A program made the translations under genes and the position numbers. Under the pieces are notes generated by a model. The model saw nothing but the letters and a program-made list of their open reading frames with translations. It did not search any database and was not told where the DNA came from. From the NCBI GenBank assembly GCA_963971425.1, contig OZ020520.1, positions 23,950,754 through 24,014,753 of the forward strand: a stretch of 64,000 nucleotides of DNA, read 5' to 3'. The DNA is from Bryoerythrophyllum caledonicum (taxonomy: Eukaryota > Streptophyta > Bryopsida > Pottiales > Pottiaceae). Positions 57,206 through 64,000 of this stretch are shown here, piece by piece; position 1 is the first letter of the stretch; the number at the start of each line of letters is the position of its first letter.

Positions 57206-58030
57206 TATTCTATTTTTAGTACAATTTTTTTTTCTCCGTTCTTATTTTCAGATTGTATATTTAATCTATTTCTTTGATTAATTTCATCCTTTTCATTTAT
57301 TATTATTTTTTTGGTTTTTATTTTATCACCTTTTCTTATTTTTGTTTTATTTACTTTCTTTCTTTTATTTCCTTTATTTAGTTTTATTTTATTTTCTTTG
57401 TTAGTTATATCTTCTCTTGTAGTTTTTCTTTGTTTTGAATCATTTATAATCTTTGTTTTCCATATGTATTTCATGTAAGTTCTAAATTTTTTATTTCTCT
57501 TTCTATTTTTTACTTCTTTACTAGGTTTAAATTTTTTTTACTTTTTGTGTTTGTCCTTTCTTTTATTTTATGATTTTGGAGTTTGTTGCTTGATTTTGGA
57601 TTTTGAGTATATATGTTTTTGATGATGTACCTTTTGGATGTATTTTGTTTATCAATCGAACTTATTTTCTTCATCTGAGTCAAAATTTTGACTTTTTCTT
57701 TATATTTTTTGTCACTGTTTTTGTCACTTTCTTTGTACTTTTTGGTAATCCTTTGTATAATATCGTTGGTAATTTGTATTACCTTTTTATTACATATCTT
57801 TTTTGTTTTTTGCCTATATATCGTCTTCCTCCTATATACTTTATCCTCTACATCTCCCTTTAGCCATATTCTGCTAACAATGCTTCTGTATTTGTTGGAA
57901 TTCCCCTCTAGTCTATTACTTAGTAATCTGTTTATATTTCGTAACTTAATATCGCCATCTTCCCTGCTCTCGTCTCTTTTCCTGCCTGCTACGATTTGTT
58001 TCCTGCCCAAACTCAGAATTCCCTTATAGC
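57206..58030 (-). other. Purine-rich minus-strand leader of the LINE region
   Basis: The minus strand is rich in A and G and holds frames of Lys/Asn/Ile-rich low-complexity sequence (57510-58010, 166 codons, and 57205-57474). They resemble the basic N-terminus of the LINE protein but show no recognisable domain. They could be part of the LINE leader or a decayed first open frame. Confidence 0.4.
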
Positions 58031-60037
58031 ATGTCTGCAGGTTGTTTTTCCATGTTAGTTTTCCAACCGTGGTTGAGGTACTGCATAGAAAACGTCAACT
58101 GCTAAAATGCAAGCTCTAAGTTGTTTCTTCACTTCCTCCATCTGCATTTGCATCGCGTTCTGCAGTTCGTTTGTCAGTTTCTGCGCGTGGATGTTGGCCT
58201 CCTTACAATCTCCTCCTTGAAGACTCCTAGCTCCCCATATATCTCTTCTTTTAGTTTCTCGTTCCCCTTGTTCACTGCTTTCTCCACCAATTCTGCAATT
58301 TCACCGTGTGTGATGCTGCCCCTCTTCTCCTTCGGTGCGTTCTGTGTAGCCTTCAGCGTACTCACAATAGCTGTTGCAATGTCACAAAAGCCAAAATTTT
58401 CCTGTTCTTCTCTAGTTGGTGGTAGTGTACCTTCCAGGCTACGAGGGTGAGGTGTGAAACTTACGTGTTTCCTTAGAATCTCCTTCGTCTTGCCTACCCA
58501 TTGTCGATAGACAATGAGGTTCAAACATTGGACGTTCGCTGCTCCCTTGTGCAGATCTCCAACCTGTCCTGGAAAGAAGAACGTCAGAATGTTCATCTCT
58601 CCCATTGTTGCCTCAATAGACACCCTTGTCTCTTCCACTTTCTTCATCTTGTGTAAACCGTATAGGCACAACATTGTTGCATTCTTCTTCTTCAGCTCTT
58701 CCTCCGTAAGTCCTTCTCCTCAAGTGCCCTATTCAGCCTTTGCGGTTTTTGGTGTAATCACGTGTAACCACTCGTTTTCGTACAGTACCATATACAGAAC
58801 TATCTTGTCGGCTTGTGACGGAGTTGTAGCAACCAGCCAACCCCAGGTCTCCCCTTCGCTCTTCTGCACGCTAGAGATCTCATAATCGTGTCCTCTTCTG
58901 AAGCTCTCCCTTAGTACATCTCTTTGAAGTTCAGCTGCGGTTACTCCCTCCAGCTTCGAATTCTCTATCTTTGCAGATAGTAGAGAATTCCTTGCGATTG
59001 AGTCCCAACTTTTTCATACTTTCCCCACAATTGCTAGTTCATTATCCAATTCCAAAATAAACGGTCTGATACCTTTCAGGAGGGCAATTCCGTCGACTCC
59101 CGGGTGTTTCAGGTGGAGTTTGATCGTTCATGTCCAAAACTTCTGCTTACTGCCTTTCACCTTCTCTTTGCATGGCATATAGATTGGTTCTACCATGTTC
59201 TCCCCGACTTCTATCTCCATCTTCTTCAATCGTTCCCTGGTCCTGGTGAGTATTTCACCGTGTGTGAAATCGGTGGATGGTTTTACAAAGAAAACAACAA
59301 CTTGATAATCCAGCACCAGCCCACTAGCATTGTCCACCTCTGTCTCGATAGGTAGTTGTGTCAGATTGTAGTGTTGTCCACCTTTGCCGTCCGGTCGCTC
59401 CAACGGGTACAATTTCTGTGGCACATGGGGAAATGTCACTTCCGCAGCATTGTGAACTTCTTCTGCTTCCGCCCTTGAAAATCCCTGTTTCACTTTCTCA
59501 GCCACGCTTTTACTCCTCACTCCTTCTCTTTCAATTCCTCCTTCCTTCATCGCCAACTGCTCCATTGCTACAAATCCTTGCTAGAATGTTTTCGGTGTTT
59601 CCTGGATTGCTGCAATGTTCTTCTTCCTTTTGCTGCCACTACCTCCGCTGCCTTCTTGGGTTCGCTTTGTGTGTTGAGTCTCCATCTGCGTCACCCTGCA
59701 ATCTTCAGCATCAGCATCCACCATGTTCGTATCTATTGTCTTCCCGGGTGTGATTTCGGTCATGATTGCGTTGTGCACTGTTTTCCCCCTCTTCGCCATC
59801 TGCATAACAAATTTCTTGTATACCTTTTCTCTGTTTCTTCTATAATACTTGATGTTAAAACTGTTAACTAACTTTTGCTTCAAATCTGTTCCCTTCTGCG
59901 CGTGCATAAGGACTGTACACAGATTGTTGGCTCTTCTTATCTTACTTAATCTTGATATAGTTAGAAAATTTGACCTAATTTTTGTATCTTCAATCCTTAC
60001 TATGATCTTCTTTTCGAATGTAACTAGCAGTTGGCGC

Positions 60038-60882
60038 TTGCTTTGCAACGCATTAGTTCAACCATTTTAATGTAGTTTTTATATCACAAAATATTAAAAA
60101 AAAAAGGATAACAACAATCTACATAAAATATAAATATGTCTTTGAATTTGGAAACCTATGCATGAATTTTAATAATGTAATAGAATAGAATAGAACAAAA
60201 TTAATTAGGTTTTAGATTTTTTGCATTTTAACATGGAATTTCAAAAATGTTATGAACGTCAAATTTGTAATCAAGAGTTTCAAATTTATTTTGGATAAGC
60301 ACAAATTGCAACACACAAATGCAAGTTTCACACACGCACAAACTCAATTTGCAATTACAATCTCAAATTCACACACCCACAAACTCAACTTGCAATTACA
60401 ATCTCAATTTCACACACCCACAAACTCAACTTGCAATTACAATCTCAATTTCACACACCCACAAACTCAACTTGCAATTACAATCTCAATTTCACACACC
60501 CACAAACTCAACTTGCAATTACAATCTCAATTTTACACACCCACAAACTCAATTTGCAATTACAATCTCACCTCAAAACTTGTAATTTCAATCTCCACAA
60601 CTTGAATATGCAATTTTGCAACTCCAACTTTGTATGCCAACCTCCAAGATCACAACTCCAACTTCACAACTTTTTCACTCCAAGTTTACAACTCATAATT
60701 TACAATTCAATCTTTTAGTGCTTAACTCAAAAAATATTTTGGACGTCAAATTTGTAATCAAGAGCACAAATTGCAACACACAAATGCAAATTTGTCACAC
60801 CCAAGCTAATGCTTTGCAACGCATTAATCCAACCATTTAAATGTAGTTTTTATATTACAAACTATATTAAAAAAAAAGGTAA
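60038..60882 (+). repeat. Pair of 75-bp direct repeats flanking a satellite block
   Basis: The sequences at 60043-60112 and 60814-60884 share 'ctttgcaacgcatta', 'caaccatt', 'aatgtagtttttatat' and an A-run followed by gg(a)taac. Between them 'aaatttgtaatcaagag' also recurs (60258 and 60747). This is a segmental duplication of about 770 bp that contains the satellite. Confidence 0.8.
60335..60580 (+). repeat. 41-bp tandem array, six units
   Basis: The word tgcaattac recurs at 60350, 60391, 60432, 60473, 60514 and 60555, exactly every 41 bases. The unit includes cacacacccacaaactcaac. Translated frames across it are repeats of the array and not a gene. Confidence 0.95.
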
Positions 60883-61218
60883 CATGATTCACTACGCGGT
60901 TGGCTGCGCAATTAACTGCGCAATTGACTGCACCGTTCCTATAGTTCACTGCACGGTTGACCGCGCGATTGATCGCCGCGTGGTTCACTGCGCGGATTAT
61001 GATTTTAGTAGTATGATGAGCAAAAATGAAATTGGGGTTAGATACTTACCTGTGTAGTGTTGTTCGGAAATCTCTTCTCTCAGGTCGCTCGAACTGTTCT
61101 TCGCGATTTTCGGATTTCCACCAGCGCTTGATTCAGTGTCCGTCAATGTACTCGATGTCGCTCTTCTCTCCTGCAAAGCCCATAAACTAATCTCCCAAGT
61201 CGCCGACGGCGACTGCAA

Positions 61219-62959
61219 AATTCCTGGATTCAGATCTACAACTGTTTTGCGTCTAGGGTTTCAGATCTGGACAACAGCGCTTTCAGCAATCAAAATCTTC
61301 AACTACAGGTAGTTTCTAGTCCTTCAATGTTGGATCTGAGCTCTATTACCCAGCTCGCTCTATCAGATTTACAAGATTTAGCTCCAACTACTCAGATCCT
61401 CATTCCACCACCATCAACTATCTTCACTACAATGTGTGCATTCGTGATGCGGTTTGATCACTCCTAACACTATTATACACACATATTACAATCACAGCAT
61501 GGCTACCACACCAGATTTGATCCCTATCCGCGCCTTACTCCTCTCTCTCCATGACCCTACTCTTCTGGTTTATAACGCCCATAACCGATAGCTATATAAT
61601 TGAGGTATATCCAACCCACTTCCATCTGACTACGACAACTCTAAATGTAGGTTTGTTATTAGTTATGACCCCTTATTTTTGGTAGGTGCTTGTGTAGGTG
61701 CGTATTGGTAGCTACTAGCTAAACATGACAACACACTTTGAAAATTCATAACTAATTCACATTTCAAGAGAATAATATGAAACCACTTGGGTTAGAATTG
61801 TAATTCTATTGACTATTACTATTAAAAAATATTATATGTTCTCTCCATATATGCACATTGCTTAACTTATCCGTTTTGGATAGGTTTGTTTTAGTAATCA
61901 TGTTGTAGAATTTGTACACGTGTTTAGAGTAACTAGTTTTCATCTTAATGGAATTATAGAACCTTAAGTTTTCCATAACATTAATCCATGTCTAATGGAC
62001 TTGGACTTTGTAGTGGCACAAACATACACTTTATTCACGCCGGCTTCCTTACGGGGAGTCGGGGACCGGAGTTCTTCTTCTAACCTTGAGTAAATAAAAA
62101 GTAAATGGGCACTAATTGGAATTTTTGGTGTGGTGATTTTTGTCGTTTGTATCAAATTGCAATAATTTAAAGTTAGAAATCACAAGTTTAGATATTAAAA
62201 CAAAGAGAAACTTTATTCATGCCAACTTTCCTTTTGAAACCGGAATTTGGGTGACAATTATTTTTACTTTGACTACAACTATCGTTCAAACCTATATCAA
62301 AAAACATTTATAACAATGTCTATATGAGTTTAGAAGAAGATGTATCGTTTCATTGTTAGGGACATAGCCTCTACAACCTTTCAGTTTACTTTCACTTTAG
62401 ACCTCTTACTTTACTATTACTTTAGAGTTTTTCTCTCTTAGAATTCTTCAATCTCAACAACGCATCTCTTGGAGCTCTAGCTCACATCTCTTGGTGTTGT
62501 TCGTAAATGGTCCTATAAATCCAAGTTCTTGTTGGTTTTCATCTTGAACCTTTCTTTATGGTTTCCGATTTCTTGATGAGTATCCTCGTGTCTCCGACAG
62601 ACATCCTTCAAAAGTTCATCTTGCCAATTTGTAATCAATGGAATAGAAATTCCTCTTAGATTGGGTGTGGTCCTTTAGGGGATAAGTCATCCACTACCTC
62701 GTTCATCCATGCTCATCCAACAGTATGTTCATCCACGCTCATCCACTATTTACTTCTTCTTCGTCTTCTTCTTCTCTAGTTCAGATTTAGGGTTTGGAGC
62801 TCATGCTCGAGGCCTCAGCTTCTGTTCGATAATCTTGTTGTAAGGTCGTTGTCGACAGGTTTGCGAGCACCGCGGAGCTACTTCCTCATACGAGAGAGTG
62901 CGTTTGGTTAGTGGATATAGTTGTGAATGAGGGGCTAGGGTTGGAGCAGTGCGGGAGCC
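61219..62959. other. Spacer with dispersed repeat 2, then the MFAP1 promoter and leader
   Basis: Repeat family 2, copy 3, spans about 61580-61873 ('ggtatatccaacccacttcc', 'aaattcataactaattcaca', 'ccatatatgcacattgct'). Short repeats of catcca / gctcatcca lie at 62690-62750. A telobox-like tagggtttgg at about 62787-62796 and a TTC/CTT-rich stretch at 62755-62775 suggest the MFAP1 leader starts near there. Confidence 0.55.
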
Positions 62960-64000
62960 ATGTCGGTCCAGGCGGGGGTGAGCGATGTGGCGATCTCCGT
63001 GCGGGAGAAGCTGCGGGGGAAGATTGGGCAGACGAAGGTGAAGCGGTACTGGCCAGGGAAGGCGCCGGAATGGGCGGAGGAGGTGGAGGACGACGGCGGG
63101 GACGTTCGGCCGACGCGGCAGGCGAAGCGCGACGAGGCGTTTCAGGTGCGGGAGGACTCGGAGTTGTCGCTCAAGGACGATCCGCGGCTGCGGCGGCTGG
63201 CGGAGAGCCGGCGCGGGAAGGACGAAGCCGTGGCGCGCCACAGGCAGATTCGGCAGGCGGAGATTGTGTCGACGCGGGAGGAGGAGAAAGCGGCGCAGGA
63301 GCTGGCGGACGCCGCCGAGGAGGATGAGGACGACGATGAGGCGATTGAGGAGCGGCGGCAGCGGATTCGCGAGAAGGCGAAGCTGATGCAGCGGCAGCGG
63401 GAGGAGGAGGCCGCGTTCGAGGAGGAGTTGGAGGAGGAAGACGAGGAGGATGAGGAGTCGGAGTATGAGACGGACTCCGAGGAGGAGTTCGGGGGAATCG
63501 CGATGATTAAGCCCGTGTTCGTGCCGAAGTCGGAGCGCGATACCATCGCCGAGCGGGAGAAGCTGGAAGCCGAGGAGGAGGCCATGAAGACCTCGTTGAA
63601 GAAGAAACTGGAGGAGAGGAAAATCGAAACGAAGCAGCTGGTTGTGGAGGAGATTCGGAAGGAGGAGGAGATTGAGAAGAACCGGGAAGCTGAGGGCGAC
63701 GGAGGCGAAGTGGATACTGATGATGAGGTTAATGAGCAAGAGGAATACGACGCTTGGAAAGCTCGAGAGATTGCGCGCATCAAGAGGGACAGGGACGACC
63801 GCGATAAATTGATCAAGGAGAGAGAGGAGATCGAGAAGCTGAGGAACATGACCGAGGAGGAGCGAAGGGAGTGGGAGCGGAAGAATCCCAAGCCATTGCC
63901 GTTGAACAAGAAGAAGTGGAAGTTCATGCAGAAGTATTACCACAAGGGTGCCTTCTTCCAGACAGAGTCTGATGACAGGGATGGAGCTGGTGGAGAAGAG
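62960..64000 (+). CDS. MFAP1: Microfibril-associated protein 1 (MFAP1) homologue, spliceosome component, 5' part
   Basis: An open frame of 347 codons from the ATG at 62960 that is still open at the window edge, so the C-terminus is missing. It starts MSVQAGVSDVAISVREKLRG, followed by KIGQTKVKRYWPGKAPEWAE, the conserved MFAP1 N-terminus. A long charged middle follows, rich in Glu/Arg/Lys with acidic runs (EEEDEEDEESEYETDSEEEF) and predicted long helices. The conserved C-terminal region begins with IKPVFVPKSERDTI, YDAWKAREIARIKRDRDDR and NKKKWKFMQKYYHKGAFFQ. Despite its name, MFAP1 is a nuclear pre-mRNA splicing factor of the B-complex. Codons are strongly G/C-ending. No intron is visible in this part. 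On the opposite strand the low-complexity region gives long false frames. Confidence 0.95.
   Translation, partial: MSVQAGVSDVAISVREKLRGKIGQTKVKRYWPGKAPEWAEEVEDDGGDVRPTRQAKRDEAFQVREDSELSLKDDPRLRRLAESRRGKDEAVARHRQIRQAEIVSTREEEKAAQELADAAEEDEDDDEAIEERRQRIREKAKLMQRQREEEAAFEEELEEEDEEDEESEYETDSEEEFGGIAMIKPVFVPKSERDTIAEREKLEAEEEAMKTSLKKKLEERKIETKQLVVEEIRKEEEIEKNREAEGDGGEVDTDDEVNEQEEYDAWKAREIARIKRDRDDRDKLIKEREEIEKLRNMTEEERREWERKNPKPLPLNKKKWKFMQKYYHKGAFFQTESDDRDGAGGEE

Larger units (their letters stand above)
58030..61218 (-). pseudogene. Degenerate two-exon gene, probably of mobile-element origin
   Basis: Read on the minus strand, a possible first exon (61218-61051) has 56 codons starting MQSPSATWEISLWALQERR and ends at a perfect donor, CAG|GTAAGT. 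A second exon can begin at the ATG at 59799, directly after a cag acceptor (MAKRGKTVHNAIMTE...). From there one frame runs almost to 58174, with stops at 59581 (TAG), 59128 (TGA), 59014 (TGA) and a few more near 58680-58740. A frameshift near 58200 leads to a coiled-coil tail (QNAMQMQMEEVKKQLRA). The sequence between stops is not low-complexity (for example SEGETWGWLVATTPSQADK), which points to a decayed gene. I do not recognise the family. The intervening intron holds the 41-bp satellite array. Confidence 0.5.

Noticed and set aside
60252-60718. Plus-strand frames of about 90-117 codons with a repeating peptide
   Set aside because: They are translations of the 41-bp satellite, open in three phases, with no sign of a gene.
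62801-63943. A 380-codon minus-strand frame and a 261-codon Ser-rich minus-strand frame
   Set aside because: They are shadows of the strongly GC-biased MFAP1 coding strand; the products are Leu/Pro- or Ser-rich low complexity, and the plus-strand frame has clear homology.

Overview
The window is nuclear DNA of a streptophyte (green plant lineage). Signs of this are a nuclear-encoded plastid ribosomal protein (PSRP-3/Ycf65) with a transit-peptide-like N-terminus, GT-AG introns, plant telobox motifs (AAACCCTA / TAGGGTTT) at several gene starts, a plant-type calmodulin-like protein, and GC-rich exons in AT-rich, repeat-filled spacers. A charophyte alga or a bryophyte-grade plant with a large genome fits best, but I cannot name the species. 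One 200-N assembly gap lies at 45496-45695.

Layout. From 1 to 11.2 kb there is no convincing gene, only AT-rich DNA with copies of a roughly 0.95-kb non-autonomous element bounded by TTAA. A GC-rich leader (11.2-13.3 kb) precedes a small AT-hook protein. The two-exon PSRP-3 gene is at 17.4-18.7 kb and a four-EF-hand calmodulin-like gene on the minus strand at 20.3-20.8 kb. A broken, spliced hAT-type transposase (ZNF862-like) fills 25.5-28.7 kb. Minus-strand genes follow: a five-exon L-2-hydroxyglutarate dehydrogenase (30.4-33.0 kb) and ribosomal protein eL30 (34.4-34.7 kb). The right edge holds the 5' part of the spliceosomal protein MFAP1 (from 62960).

From 35.4 to 57.2 kb is a nested mobile-element complex. 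A minus-strand LINE (non-LTR retrotransposon) with endonuclease, reverse transcriptase and RNase H is split by a 13,739-bp DNA transposon (38022-51760). That element has 27-bp perfect terminal inverted repeats and a 4-bp target duplication (TGTT). Removing it with one TGTT copy puts the two LINE halves back in one reading frame, so its ends can be set to the base. It carries two large head-to-head genes: a 1,076-aa protein with a DUF7869-like (RNase H-fold-like) transposase core, and a 1,321-1,348-aa protein I do not recognise, with a ParB/DGQH-like motif and a possible degenerate methyltransferase-like region. This looks like a poorly described two-gene giant DNA transposon and is the most interesting part of the window.

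The LINE also has a canonical 2A-like motif (DIETNPGP) near its N-terminus, 123-bp tandem repeats over its 5' end, and a 25-bp tandem duplication that breaks its frame. Upstream of it is a degenerate gene-like stretch (58.0-61.2 kb) interrupted by a 41-bp satellite array. Family assignments are from reading the translated sequence and memory of the families; no database was searched.
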